Assembly (NCBI GenBank): GCA_016710325.1
Contig: JADJXK010000002.1
Location: 2,480,001-2,544,000, forward strand
Reading direction: 5' to 3'
From: Candidatus Leptofilum proximum
GTDB taxonomy: Bacteria; Chloroflexota; Anaerolineae; Promineifilales; Promineifilaceae
DNA: 64,000 bases
Below are positions 1 through 8,329 of the stretch, piece after piece. Below the pieces are notes generated by a model. It did not search any database. It was not told the origin of the DNA and saw only the letters and a program-made list of their open reading frames with translations. Made by a program: the position numbers and the translations under genes. Position 1 is the first letter of the stretch, and each line of letters begins with the position of its first letter.

Positions 1-2
1 AC

Positions 3-257
3 AAGTTTGATTTGCGCCCAGATCGTCTCTTCCCCACTCATTGGCAAGAAGTTCACAGCCATTTACACGAGGAACGGCCGTTGCAGATCAACCAGATCGA
101 ACTGCCGCAGTACCGTGATGGCCTGCACTGGCTGGCCGTTGAAGCCCGCCCCGACGAAGATCGCTTTGGCCTCTTTTTAGGCCACAGTGCCGAGGACCTG
201 GCCCAGCGCGTCCGCAGCGATTTCCAACGGCGCGGCCTGTTACATCACACCGGGTAA
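3..257 (+). CDS. C-terminal end of an unrecognised protein (5' partial)
   Basis: The reading frame is open from the first bases of the window and stops with TAA at 255-257, giving about 84 residues. No RBS or convincing start is visible, so this is most likely the tail of a gene that begins upstream. The peptide is hydrophilic, with no membrane segment or motif I recognise. It carries one in-frame copy of the ACGGCCGT palindrome near position 76. Family unknown. Confidence 0.55.
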   Translation, partial: KFDLRPDRLFPTHWQEVHSHLHEERPLQINQIELPQYRDGLHWLAVEARPDEDRFGLFLGHSAEDLAQRVRSDFQRRGLLHHTG

Positions 258-317
258 GTGCTGCGTTTGGATAGTTTGCACAAAGGGGAGACGGCCGTTT
301 TACCACAAACCTGCCAT

Positions 318-346
318 TTGACGAAGCCAGTCCGCATCGTTACAAT
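318..346 (+). promoter_or_regulatory. Sigma70-type promoter for glnN
   Basis: TTGACG (318-323), a 17-bp spacer, then TACAAT (341-346). Transcription would start near 353, about 140 nt before the glnN ATG. The leader RNA would therefore contain the hairpin at 381-432. Confidence 0.6.
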
Positions 347-380
347 ACTTTGCTTGTAAAGCAAATATTTAGTTTTGGCC

Positions 381-432
381 AAGACGCCTCCGTAGAATGC
401 CTTCGGGCCCTCTGCGTGCAGGCGTCTTTTTT
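381..432 (+). terminator. Hairpin plus U-tract in the glnN leader (terminator or attenuator)
   Basis: Arms AAGACGCCT (381-389) and AGGCGTCTT (420-428) close a long stem. The inner part, GCC-TTCG-GGC, forms a UUCG-capped top. Six T follow at 427-432, so it has intrinsic-terminator form. It lies downstream of the likely glnN promoter and 60 nt before the ATG, which fits a conditional attenuator. It could equally end the upstream transcript. Confidence 0.6.
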
Positions 433-493
433 GTTGGTAAACATCCGATGCTGGCACAAGAAATCATCCTAAACAATTTGAGGAGATAAAAAA

Positions 494-2662
494 ATGAGTG
501 GAAACAAAGCACGGTTAGACGCAATTTCAGCAGTGATTAACTACAAGCCAATTTCGGCGCCGCTGAACTTTGCCGAGACCCCAACCAAAGAGTTATTCGC
601 ATCCAACGTGTTTAGTGCGGCCGTTATGAAGCAGCGCCTGCCCAAGCCCGTTTATAAGTCCATTATGGGCACCATTCAAAAAGGGGCACCGCTGGACACT
701 TCAACGGCCGATATTGTCGCCGCCGCCATGAAGGATTGGGCCATCGAAAAAGGCGCCACTCATTACGCCCACGTCTTTTACCCGCTCACCGGGCTCACCG
801 CCGAAAAGCACGATGGCTTCCTCTCGCCCAACGGCGATGGATCGGCCATTGCCGAGTTCACCGGCGAGCAGCTCATCCAGGGTGAACCGGACGGCTCCAG
901 CTTCCCCACCGGCGGCATTCGCCCCACCTTTGAAGCGCGCGGTTACACCGCCTGGGACGTTACCAGCCCGGCCTACATTCTGGAAAATGCCAACGGCACG
1001 ACGCTGTGCATCCCCACCGCCTTTGTCTCCTGGACTGGCGAAGCGCTGGACAAAAAGACGCCGCTGCTGCGCGCTATGAAAGCGCTCAACGCCCAGGCGC
1101 AGCGCGTCCTGAAGCTGTTTGGCGATGCTGACGGCAGCCTGGTCACCGCCACCGCTGGCCCCGAGCAGGAATACTTCCTCATCGACCGCAACTTCTACAT
1201 GGCCCGCCCCGACCTGATGACCGCAGGACGGACCCTGTTTGGTGCAGCCCCGGCCAAAGGCCAGCAGTTTGATGACCATTACTTCGGCGCCATTCCAGAG
1301 CGTGTGCTGGCCTGTATGCTGGAAACTGAGCGTGAACTGTACAAGTTGGGCGTGCCCGTCAAAACCCGCCACAACGAAGTGGCGCCCGGCCAGTATGAAG
1401 TCGCGCCAGTGTATGAGAATGCCAACGTGGCCACCGACCACCAACAGTTGATTATGATCACCCTGAAGCGCGTGGCCGAAAAGTACGGCATGGCCTGCAT
1501 CATCCATGAAAAACCATTTGCGGGCGTCAATGGCTCCGGCAAGCACGTGAATTTTTCCTTTGGCAGCGCCACTCTGGGCAACCTGCTTGAGCCGGGTGAT
1601 ACGCCGCATGAAAATGCCCGCTTCCTGGTCTTCTGCGCCGCCGTGATTCGCGCCGTGGACAAATACGCCAAGCTGCTGCGCTCTGTGATTGCCCATGCTG
1701 GTAACGACCACCGTCTGGGGGCCAATGAAGCACCGCCTGCCATCATCTCCATCTTCCTGGGCGACCAGCTGACCGATGTTTTTGAACAGATCAAAGCGGG
1801 TGGAGCCAAGAGCTCCAAAGCCAAGAGCACGCTGAACATTGGCGTCGATACGCTGCCCGACCTGCCCAAGCACTCTGGCGACCGCAACCGGACCAGTCCC
1901 TTTGCCTTCACGGGCAACAAGTTTGAGTTCCGTGCCGTCGGTTCCAGCCAATCCATCGCCACTCCGCTCACTGTGTTGAACACGATCGTGGCCGAGTCAA
2001 TTGATTACATTGCTACCAAGCTGGAAGGGGCTGAGGATCTGGACGCTGCGATTCAGAAGCTGCTGCAGGAGATCATGGTGGAACACGGCCGTATCATCTT
2101 CAACGGTGACGGCTATTCCGAGGCGTGGCACAAAGAGGCCGAAGAAGTTCGCGGCTTGCCCAACCTGCGGACTTCTGTGGACGCGATTCCGGAATTTGGC
2201 AGTGAAGCGGCCGTCGAGCTGTTCCAAAAGTACAACGTGCTCTCCCCGCGTGAAGTCGAAAGCCGCGTGGAGGTAAAGCTGGAACAATACGCCAAGGCCG
2301 TGATCGTAGAAGCCAAACTCACCGCTAGAATCGCCAAGACAATGATCTTCCCGGCGGCCATCCGCTACCAGAGCGAACTGGCCACCACCTGCGCCAATCT
2401 CAAGGCGGTTGGATACAGCTTCGACACCAACACGCTGGATCGTATGACCGAACTGGTGCGCTGCCTGCAAGACAGCACGGCCGAATTAGACGTCGCCCTG
2501 GCCCATGAAGACGACGACGTGGTGGCCGAAGCCAAACACGCTCTGCACAAGTTAATCCCCGCCATGAACACGGTACGCGGCTATGCCGACACCCTGGAAA
2601 GCCTGGTCGCCGACGATTTATGGCCGCTGCCAACTTACCAGGAAATGCTGTACATTAAATAA
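494..2662 (+). CDS. glnN: Type III glutamine synthetase
   Basis: ATP-dependent ligation of ammonia to glutamate in the cytoplasm, the entry step of nitrogen assimilation. The 722-residue length is typical of GSIII and much longer than GlnA type I. Recognisable blocks include the glutamate/ATP-site region NGSGKHVNFSFG (about residue 350), the arginine-rich segment RNRTSPFAFTGNKFEFR (about 465-480), and the GSIII-type C-terminal helical extension. The start is set by TTGAGGAGATAAAAAA directly before ATG. The leader carries a promoter and a terminator-like hairpin, suggesting regulation by attenuation. A kinase and an ANTAR antiterminator-type regulator follow on the same strand, consistent with nitrogen control. 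Function is firm; the regulatory link is inference. Confidence 0.97.
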   Translation: MSGNKARLDAISAVINYKPISAPLNFAETPTKELFASNVFSAAVMKQRLPKPVYKSIMGTIQKGAPLDTSTADIVAAAMKDWAIEKGATHYAHVFYPLTGLTAEKHDGFLSPNGDGSAIAEFTGEQLIQGEPDGSSFPTGGIRPTFEARGYTAWDVTSPAYILENANGTTLCIPTAFVSWTGEALDKKTPLLRAMKALNAQAQRVLKLFGDADGSLVTATAGPEQEYFLIDRNFYMARPDLMTAGRTLFGAAPAKGQQFDDHYFGAIPERVLACMLETERELYKLGVPVKTRHNEVAPGQYEVAPVYENANVATDHQQLIMITLKRVAEKYGMACIIHEKPFAGVNGSGKHVNFSFGSATLGNLLEPGDTPHENARFLVFCAAVIRAVDKYAKLLRSVIAHAGNDHRLGANEAPPAIISIFLGDQLTDVFEQIKAGGAKSSKAKSTLNIGVDTLPDLPKHSGDRNRTSPFAFTGNKFEFRAVGSSQSIATPLTVLNTIVAESIDYIATKLEGAEDLDAAIQKLLQEIMVEHGRIIFNGDGYSEAWHKEAEEVRGLPNLRTSVDAIPEFGSEAAVELFQKYNVLSPREVESRVEVKLEQYAKAVIVEAKLTARIAKTMIFPAAIRYQSELATTCANLKAVGYSFDTNTLDRMTELVRCLQDSTAELDVALAHEDDDVVAEAKHALHKLIPAMNTVRGYADTLESLVADDLWPLPTYQEMLYIK

Positions 2663-2677
2663 AAGAGCAAAAGAGTA

Positions 2678-2740
2678 AAAAGTGAGAAGTGAAAAGTGGC
2701 CAGTCTGCTTTTCACTTTTTACTTTTCACTTCTCACTTCC
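2678..2740. repeat. Intergenic heptad-repeat hairpin downstream of glnN
   Basis: The left arm reads as imperfect 7-mers (AAAAAGT, GAGAAGT, GAAAAGT) and the right arm is the reverse complement, forming a long hairpin that begins 15 nt after the glnN stop. It probably acts as a transcript end or barrier. It belongs to the dispersed family described in the findings. Confidence 0.75.
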
Positions 2741-2749
2741 CCCGCCTGC

Positions 2750-2755
2750 TATAAT
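2750..2755 (+). promoter_or_regulatory. TATAAT -10 box of a leaderless transcript
   Basis: Perfect TATAAT with exactly 7 nt (TCCCCCC) before the ATG at 2763 and no Shine-Dalgarno sequence. Transcription would start at or next to the A of the ATG. Confidence 0.6.
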
Positions 2756-2762
2756 TCCCCCC

Positions 2763-4397
2763 ATGTTCAGCAACCACTCCACCCGCCCCCAGGCCATGAG
2801 CGCGCTGCGGGAAATTGCCCGGGCGCTCAGCACCGCCTGGGACTTAGACACTACTCTCGATCTCATCGTGCGCAAAACCACCGAAGTGATGCACGTGGAC
2901 TCCTGCACCATCTACCTGCTGGACCCCGACGGCGCCACGCTGCGACTACGGGCCAGCACGGGGCTGGCCAACCGCGCCCTGGGCCGGGCCACGCTGGAAA
3001 TGGGCGAAGGCATGACAGGCTACGCTGTGCAAAGCAACCAGCCGGTTTTTGCCCGCGACGCCCAGCAAGACCCTCACTTTAAATGGGTCGATGAGGCGGA
3101 AGAGAGTCCGTTTACTTCGCTGCTGGCCGTGCCGCTGGTGATTGAGGCAGACGTGATTGGGGCGCTGAATGTACAAACCCGCACGCCGCACGATTTTAGC
3201 GCCAACGAGGTAGCCCTACTGTCGTTGATTGGCGACATGGCGGCTGGAACGCTGGCCAAAGCCCAACTTTATGACAAGCAAAGTCGCCAGATTGAAGAGA
3301 TGCGCGCGTTAGCCCAGGTGAGCGAAGTGGTGACTTCGCCGCAGTATTTGGACGATATTTTGGATGTGGTGACGGAAATGGCGGCCAAGATGATGGACAC
3401 GGCCGTTTGCGCCATCTTCCTCCTCAACGAAACCGGTACGCACCTGGAGCTGCGCTCCGCCCGGCGCGATAACACCCCCTACCAGCACCGCCCCCCGCTG
3501 CCTGCGGACCAAACCGACAGCGTCATTGGCAGCGTACTGCACACCGGCCAGCCGGTCTACATTGCCAACGTGCAAACCGACGCGCGGTACAAGGGCAAAG
3601 CGCTGGCCCGGGAAGAGGGGCTGGTTTCCCTGCTGTCTGTGCCGCTGAGCGTGCGCGACCGGGTGATTGGCGTCTTCAACTGCTACAGCACGGAACCGCG
3701 CCAGTTCAGTCAGGAGCAGCAGACGCTGTTTGCCACCCTGGCCAACCAGACCGCCCTGGCCATTGAGAATGCGCGATTGGTGACGAATACGGCCGTTATC
3801 CGTGAAATGCACCACCGCATCAAAAACAATCTGCAAACCGTGGCCATGCTCATGCAGCTCCAGCTAAGCGAAGCAGAACGGCTGGACCCGCGTGAAGTGC
3901 TGCAAACCAACATCCACCGCATCCGCAGCATCGCCGCCGTGCACGAAATTTTGTCGGAAAAAGGGTTCCGCCTGGTGGATGTGAAAGACGTGCTGGAGCG
4001 GATCAGCCGCACCACGGCCGAAACCATGACCCACCCGGGGCAGGCACTCACCATCCGCGTCTTTGGCGATGGCGTGACGCTGCCCAGCAAACCGGCCACG
4101 GCCATCGCCCTGGTGGTGAACGAGCTGGTGCAAAACAGCCTGGAGCATGCCTTTGGCGATCGCTCGCAAGACGGCCAGATCGACATCTCTCTGGGCCGCT
4201 CGCCTGAAGAAATCATCATCATCGTGCGCGACAACGGCAGCGGCCTGCCCGCCGATCTAAAGCCGGGCCTGGGCTTGGAAATTGTGGAAACGCTGGTGCA
4301 GGAAGATTTAAACGGCCGTCTCAAATTCAACCGTCCCGCCCAAGGTGGCACCGAAATCAGCCTGCGCCTCCCCCGAAGCATTGAGCAGAACCAGTAA
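2763..4397 (+). CDS. GAF-GAF sensor histidine kinase, HisKA_2 type
   Basis: Soluble two-component kinase of 544 residues. Two GAF domains (roughly 20-165 and 190-335) are followed by an HisKA_2/HWE-like phosphoacceptor block, REMHHRIKNNLQTVAMLM, with the histidine near residue 350. A HATPase domain follows (N-box NELVQNSLEHAFGD, G-box DNGSGLP, GLGLEIVETLV). There is no signal peptide or membrane span, so it senses a cytoplasmic ligand or redox state. I start it at the ATG at 2763, because the only earlier in-frame start lies inside the repeat hairpin and a -10 box sits 7 nt upstream. The ANTAR regulator 92 nt downstream is the expected partner, since HisKA_2 kinases commonly pair with ANTAR proteins. 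Confidence 0.9.
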   Translation: MFSNHSTRPQAMSALREIARALSTAWDLDTTLDLIVRKTTEVMHVDSCTIYLLDPDGATLRLRASTGLANRALGRATLEMGEGMTGYAVQSNQPVFARDAQQDPHFKWVDEAEESPFTSLLAVPLVIEADVIGALNVQTRTPHDFSANEVALLSLIGDMAAGTLAKAQLYDKQSRQIEEMRALAQVSEVVTSPQYLDDILDVVTEMAAKMMDTAVCAIFLLNETGTHLELRSARRDNTPYQHRPPLPADQTDSVIGSVLHTGQPVYIANVQTDARYKGKALAREEGLVSLLSVPLSVRDRVIGVFNCYSTEPRQFSQEQQTLFATLANQTALAIENARLVTNTAVIREMHHRIKNNLQTVAMLMQLQLSEAERLDPREVLQTNIHRIRSIAAVHEILSEKGFRLVDVKDVLERISRTTAETMTHPGQALTIRVFGDGVTLPSKPATAIALVVNELVQNSLEHAFGDRSQDGQIDISLGRSPEEIIIIVRDNGSGLPADLKPGLGLEIVETLVQEDLNGRLKFNRPAQGGTEISLRLPRSIEQNQ

Positions 4398-4398
4398 G

Positions 4399-4449
4399 AG
4401 GTGGCAAGGGGCAAGTTACCTGCCACCTGTAACCTGCCCCTTGCCACCT
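4399..4449. repeat. Heptad-repeat hairpin between kinase and ANTAR regulator
   Basis: Two 21-nt arms (4399-4419 and 4429-4449) pair with one mismatch. The right half continues as TGC-ending 7-mers (CTACTTGC, AACTTGC) to about 4468. It starts one nt after the kinase stop codon, so it may separate the kinase from the regulator, which has its own -10 box. Confidence 0.75.
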
Positions 4450-4476
4450 GCTACTTGCAACTTGCAGCTTTCAAAC

Positions 4477-4482
4477 TACAAT
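4477..4482 (+). promoter_or_regulatory. TACAAT -10 box, leaderless
   Basis: TACAAT followed by 7 nt (CCCGCTC) and then the ATG at 4490, with no RBS. The spacing is the same as at 2750-2763. Confidence 0.55.
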
Positions 4483-4489
4483 CCCGCTC

Positions 4490-5050
4490 ATGCGCATTTT
4501 AATTGCCGACGACGAGTCGATCATTCGCATGGGGCTGAAATCGATCCTGCAAGAGCTGGGTCACGAGGTGCTGGCGGCCACAAACGGCCGTGAAGCGCTG
4601 GAAATGGCCCGCCGCCACCGCCCCGACCTGGCCATCTTCGACATTAAAATGCCCTTCACCGATGGCCTGCAAGCGGCCAAAGCGCTGTCCAGCTCCCAGC
4701 CCATGCCCATCCTGCTGCTCACCGCCTTCAGCGAGCAAGACCTGATCGACAAAGCCACCGACCTGCCGATTCACGGCTACCTTATCAAGCCTGTCAAGCC
4801 AGAGGAGCTTGCGGCGGCCATCGCCGTGGCCACCAAGCGGTTTCAGGACAGCCAGGTGCTGAAAGAAGAAGCTGACAAGCTGGCCGACGCCTTGGAAACG
4901 CGCAAGCTGCTGGACAAAGCCAAGGCGCGGCTCATGGCCACCGGGCTGAGTGAAGAAGAGGCGTATAAAACGTTACAGCAGCAGGCAAGGAACGGCCGTA
5001 TCAGCCTGCGCGCCGTGGCCACCGCCATCCTCAAACAAAAACCCAGCTAA
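4490..5050 (+). CDS. ANTAR-domain response regulator
   Basis: 186 residues: a receiver domain (1-120) with acidic pocket DDE at 7-9, phosphoacceptor D51 in FDIKMP, T in LLLTAFS and lysine in LIKPVKP. A coiled linker and a C-terminal ANTAR three-helix domain follow (about 125-180; ALETRKLLDKAKARLM, GLSEEEAYKTLQ). ANTAR proteins bind nascent RNA and prevent terminator formation once phosphorylated. It is the likely output of the kinase just upstream. The terminator-like hairpin in the glnN leader is a plausible target, but I did not find a clear tandem hexaloop motif there. Confidence 0.93.
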   Translation: MRILIADDESIIRMGLKSILQELGHEVLAATNGREALEMARRHRPDLAIFDIKMPFTDGLQAAKALSSSQPMPILLLTAFSEQDLIDKATDLPIHGYLIKPVKPEELAAAIAVATKRFQDSQVLKEEADKLADALETRKLLDKAKARLMATGLSEEEAYKTLQQQARNGRISLRAVATAILKQKPS

Positions 5051-5119
5051 CCGGCGGAGTGGGTATCCTCAGATGCCCGCTGTCCGCATCCTCAGATGCG
5101 GACTCCGTCAATTCAGATC

Positions 5120-5160
5120 AAAAAACGCCCTCCCCAAAATTTGGAGAGGGCGTTTGATTT
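5120..5160. terminator. Bidirectional intrinsic terminator
   Basis: AAACGCCCTC (5123-5132) pairs with GAGGGCGTTT (5146-5155), flanked by A and T runs. It lies between the convergent ANTAR and clpC genes and would serve both. Confidence 0.8.
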
Positions 5161-5177
5161 TTAGCTATTGGCTGCCC

Positions 5178-7655
5178 CTACGCATCCAGCGATTCTTCAA
5201 CCGGCTGCGCTACATCGACCGTGGCGTCTTCGGCCCGCTGGAACACCAGCTGGTCATCCACCTCATCGATGTGCACGATATCCCCGGCGTTGAACTCGCC
5301 CTTCAGCAGCTTCACCGACAGCGGACTTTCAACAAAGCGCTGCAGCGCCCGGCGCAGCGGCCGTGCGCCAAAATCTTGATCAAAACCCTGCTTGGCCAGC
5401 CAGCGCTGGGCCGCTTCCGTCAGGATGATGGACAGACCGCCCTGCTCAGACAGGCGCTCCTGCACCTCTTTCATTTGCATCGTCACAATTTCCACCACGT
5501 GCTCTTCGCTCAGCGGCTCAAAGATGATGATCTCATCGATCCGGTTGATAAACTCAGGCCGGAACGTCTTCTTCAGCGCGTCTTCGATTCGCTTGTGGTC
5601 GGCGGCTTCTTCAGCGTCGCGGGTACCGGCAAAACCGAGTGCCCCGGAGCTTTTCACGAAGGAGGTGCCCACATTGCTGGTCATCACAATGACCGTATTG
5701 CGGAAGTTCACCAGGCGACCCTGACCATCCGTGAGACGGCCGTCATCCAGCAGCTGCAGCAAGGCATTCCATACGTCTGGATGGGCTTTTTCGATCTCAT
5801 CGAATAAGACGACGGAATACGGCCGTCTGCGCACCTGCTCCGTCAACTGGCCGCCCTGGTCGTAACCGACGTACCCGGGAGGTGCACCAAACAGGCGGCT
5901 TACCGTGTGCTGCTCGCGGTACTCGCTCATGTCCACACGAATCATGGCGTCTTCATCGTCAAAGAGGAACTCCGCCAGCGCTTTGGCCAGCTCCGTCTTA
6001 CCAACACCAGAGCTGCCCAGGAAGATAAATGAGCCAATCGGCCGTCGCGGATCGCTCAGGCCAGACCGGCTGCGCCGGATCGCGTCCGACAAAGCCATAA
6101 TCGCCTTATCCTGACCCACAATACGCTCATGCAGGCGCTCTTCCATTTGCAGCAGCTTCTCGGCTTCCGTTTCCATCATCTGCGTCACCGGAATACCGGT
6201 CCACGAGGCCACCACCCCGGCAATATCGTCCTCGGTGACAATTTCATCCAGCTCATTTTCCGACTGCCACTTTTCGCGGGCCGCAGCGAACTCACCTTCC
6301 AGACGCAGCCGTTCGGCCCGCATCGTGGCGGCACGTTCATAGTCACGCACCGTATGGGCTTCTTCCTCTTCGGCCGTGAGCTTGTCCAGCTCCACCTTGA
6401 GCATTTTTAAGTCGTTGGGCAGCGTGTGCAGCGCCACGCGCAGCTTGGCTGCGGCCTCATCCATCAGGTCAATCGCCTTATCCGGCAGGCGGCGATCCAT
6501 CACATACCGCTGCGACAGCTTCACCGCAGCTACCAACGCATCATCGGCGTAGGTGACCTTGTGGTGCTGCTCATACCGATTGCGCAGGCCGCGCAGCATT
6601 TCAATCGTATCATCTACCGACGGTTCATCAACAAACACCGGCGCAAAACGACGTTCCAGCGCGCTGTCTTTTTCGATGTACTGGCGGTATTCATCCAGCG
6701 TGGTGGCGCCCACGCATTGCAGTTCGCCACGAGCCAGAGCCGGCTTCAGCATATTGCTGGCATCCATCGCCCCCTGGGCCGAGCCAGCGCCCACAACGGT
6801 GTGCAGCTCATCAATGAACAGGATGATCTCGCCCTGGGCCCGCTGAATTTCTTCCATGGCGGCCTTCAGGCGCTCTTCAAACTCGCCCCGGAAACGACTG
6901 CCCGCAATCATGGCGCCCAAGTCCAGCGACACCACTTTTTTGTTCAGCAGGTTCTCCGGCACGTCATTTTTGTTGATCTTTTGCGCCAGGCCTTCGACAA
7001 TGGCGGTTTTACCCACACCGGCTTCGCCGATGAGCACCGGGTTGTTTTTGGTACGACGGCTCAGCACCTGCACCACGCGCATAATTTCATCATCACGGCC
7101 GATCACCGGGTCCAGCTTGCCTTCACGGGCCAACTGGGTCAGGTCACGGCTGTATTTTTCCAGGGTGCGGTAACGGCTTTCCGCCTGGCGGTCAGTCACC
7201 CGGGCACCACCGCGCAGCTCTTGAATGCTGTTCAGTACACGCTCGCGGGTCACGCCAAATTCCTGCAAAATGCGGGCGGAAGGCGTGTTACGCTCGCTCA
7301 AAATGGCTAGAAAAAGATGCTCGGTTGAGATGAACTCATCTTTTAAGCGATTGGCTTCCCCTTGGGCCAATTCCAAAACGGTGCGAATACGGGGTGTGTA
7401 GAAAATTTGCCCTACACCACCACCATAAACCGAAACTTTCGGACTGTTACGCAGTTCTTCTTCCAGTCGCTGCTGAATGGCAGCAACATCTACTTTCAGC
7501 TGATCAAGCAGTTGAGGAACGGCACCATCCTCCTGCCGCATCAAGGCCAGGAAAAGATGTTCGGTATCGACCTGGGTATGGCCGTATTCCTGGGTAAGCT
7601 CATAAGCTCGGGCGGCGGCATCCTGGGCACGTTCCGTAAATCTGTCAAATCGCAT
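5178..7655 (-). CDS. clpC: ClpC-type AAA+ protease ATPase / chaperone
   Basis: 825 residues in full ClpC order: double Clp_N repeat (about 1-140), AAA1 with Walker A GEAGVGKT and Walker B IILFIDELH, and a UVR-like middle segment rich in Glu/Ala (about 410-450; DYERAATMRAERL). AAA2 follows with Walker A GSSGVGKT, and then the ClpB_D2-small domain. It unfolds substrates for ClpP or acts with an adaptor in protein quality control. The short middle region distinguishes it from ClpB. The RBS AAGGAAATAAAC precedes the ATG. No clpP, ctsR or mcsAB is adjacent, so regulation cannot be read here. Confidence 0.95.
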   Translation of the reverse strand: MRFDRFTERAQDAAARAYELTQEYGHTQVDTEHLFLALMRQEDGAVPQLLDQLKVDVAAIQQRLEEELRNSPKVSVYGGGVGQIFYTPRIRTVLELAQGEANRLKDEFISTEHLFLAILSERNTPSARILQEFGVTRERVLNSIQELRGGARVTDRQAESRYRTLEKYSRDLTQLAREGKLDPVIGRDDEIMRVVQVLSRRTKNNPVLIGEAGVGKTAIVEGLAQKINKNDVPENLLNKKVVSLDLGAMIAGSRFRGEFEERLKAAMEEIQRAQGEIILFIDELHTVVGAGSAQGAMDASNMLKPALARGELQCVGATTLDEYRQYIEKDSALERRFAPVFVDEPSVDDTIEMLRGLRNRYEQHHKVTYADDALVAAVKLSQRYVMDRRLPDKAIDLMDEAAAKLRVALHTLPNDLKMLKVELDKLTAEEEEAHTVRDYERAATMRAERLRLEGEFAAAREKWQSENELDEIVTEDDIAGVVASWTGIPVTQMMETEAEKLLQMEERLHERIVGQDKAIMALSDAIRRSRSGLSDPRRPIGSFIFLGSSGVGKTELAKALAEFLFDDEDAMIRVDMSEYREQHTVSRLFGAPPGYVGYDQGGQLTEQVRRRPYSVVLFDEIEKAHPDVWNALLQLLDDGRLTDGQGRLVNFRNTVIVMTSNVGTSFVKSSGALGFAGTRDAEEAADHKRIEDALKKTFRPEFINRIDEIIIFEPLSEEHVVEIVTMQMKEVQERLSEQGGLSIILTEAAQRWLAKQGFDQDFGARPLRRALQRFVESPLSVKLLKGEFNAGDIVHIDEVDDQLVFQRAEDATVDVAQPVEESLDA

Positions 7656-7794
7656 GTTTATTTCCTTGTTTTCTGATTAGGCCACAGATTTTGTAGGTTT
7701 CTCCAAGAAACGCACTGCGGCAAATTACGGCCGTTACTTTACCCGCTAAGAATAGGATTCGCGTAAGAATTCGGCCGTTATTTGTTAACAGTTC

Positions 7795-8220
7795 CTAAAG
7801 CACCCTAGTCCCGTCCATTTCTTCATAGCCATCGCCCCAGACAAGGATCTTAAACGGGGTTACTTCGATCAGGCGCCAGGCGGTGCTGTTGTCGTAGCGG
7901 AAATCCCACTCATATTTATGATAGAAATAATCGGCCAGCACGTCTACCGTACCGCGGTCGGCCACGTGCGCTTCGCCCTCGATGATGACCACACTTTGGG
8001 TATCGGGCAAAGAGAGGGAGACAGCCTGGTTGTGGTACATGTTGACAAACTTTTGGGTGTCGCTGCCGGTGGCGAAGTAAATTTTGCCATCGAGCCAGAT
8101 AAACCAGAGGGGAGCCAGGTGCGGACGGCCGTCAAAGCGCACGGTTGCCAACCAGATGGTCGTTTCGCGCCCCAATCGTCCTTCAATGGCCCGCCAGCGT
8201 TCTGGGTTTCGTCGTCTCAC
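7795..8220 (-). CDS. PPOX-class (pyridoxamine-5'-phosphate-oxidase-like) flavin/F420 protein
   Basis: 141 residues with the split-barrel pattern of the PPOX superfamily: WLATVRFDGRPHLAPLWFIWLDGKIYF followed by SLSLPDTQSVVIIEGEA. Members bind FMN or F420 and reduce small substrates; the actual substrate is unknown. The start is GTG at 8220. A perfect TATAAT on the minus strand lies exactly 7 nt upstream and there is no RBS, so the mRNA is probably leaderless. It stands alone between clpC and a repeat hairpin. Confidence 0.8.
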   Translation of the reverse strand: MRRRNPERWRAIEGRLGRETTIWLATVRFDGRPHLAPLWFIWLDGKIYFATGSDTQKFVNMYHNQAVSLSLPDTQSVVIIEGEAHVADRGTVDVLADYFYHKYEWDFRYDNSTAWRLIEVTPFKILVWGDGYEEMDGTRVL

Positions 8221-8227
8221 AGGAGAG

Positions 8228-8233
8228 ATTATA
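8228..8233 (-). promoter_or_regulatory. TATAAT -10 box, leaderless (minus strand)
   Basis: Reads TATAAT on the minus strand, with 7 nt between it and the GTG start at 8220. Confidence 0.55.
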
Positions 8234-8243
8234 CGAAAAAAAA

Positions 8244-8329
8244 CGATAATCGGTAAACGGTAATCGGTGGTCGGTGAACGGTAATCGGTTTACCGATCAC
8301 GGATTACCGATTACGGATAACCGTTCACC
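8244..8329. repeat. Heptad-repeat hairpin overlapping the murI 3' end
   Basis: Successive 7-mers AATCGGT, AAACGGT, AATCGGT, GGTCGGT, GAACGGT, AATCGGT are followed by their complements. GGTGAACGGT (8274-8283) pairs with ACCGTTCACC (8320-8329). The right arm encodes the last residues and stop of murI. Confidence 0.8.

Noticed and set aside
353..432. Classic ANTAR tandem-hexaloop RNA motif in the glnN leader
   Set aside because: I find one UUCG-capped stem and a 3-nt-loop hairpin at about 350-366, but no pair of hexaloops with the usual A1 and G4 bases.
455..475. TGGCAC as a sigma54 promoter for glnN
   Set aside because: The -12 element (TTGCA type) is missing at the required spacing, and a better TTGACG-N17-TACAAT promoter lies upstream.
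701..1951. Long minus-strand reading frame inside glnN
   Set aside because: It is the antisense shadow of a high-GC gene, with His/Gly/Val-rich composition and no RBS or known motif.
5000..5807. Plus-strand frame across the terminator and clpC 3' end
   Set aside because: It would run through a terminator hairpin and lie antisense to clpC; no RBS or protein-like pattern.
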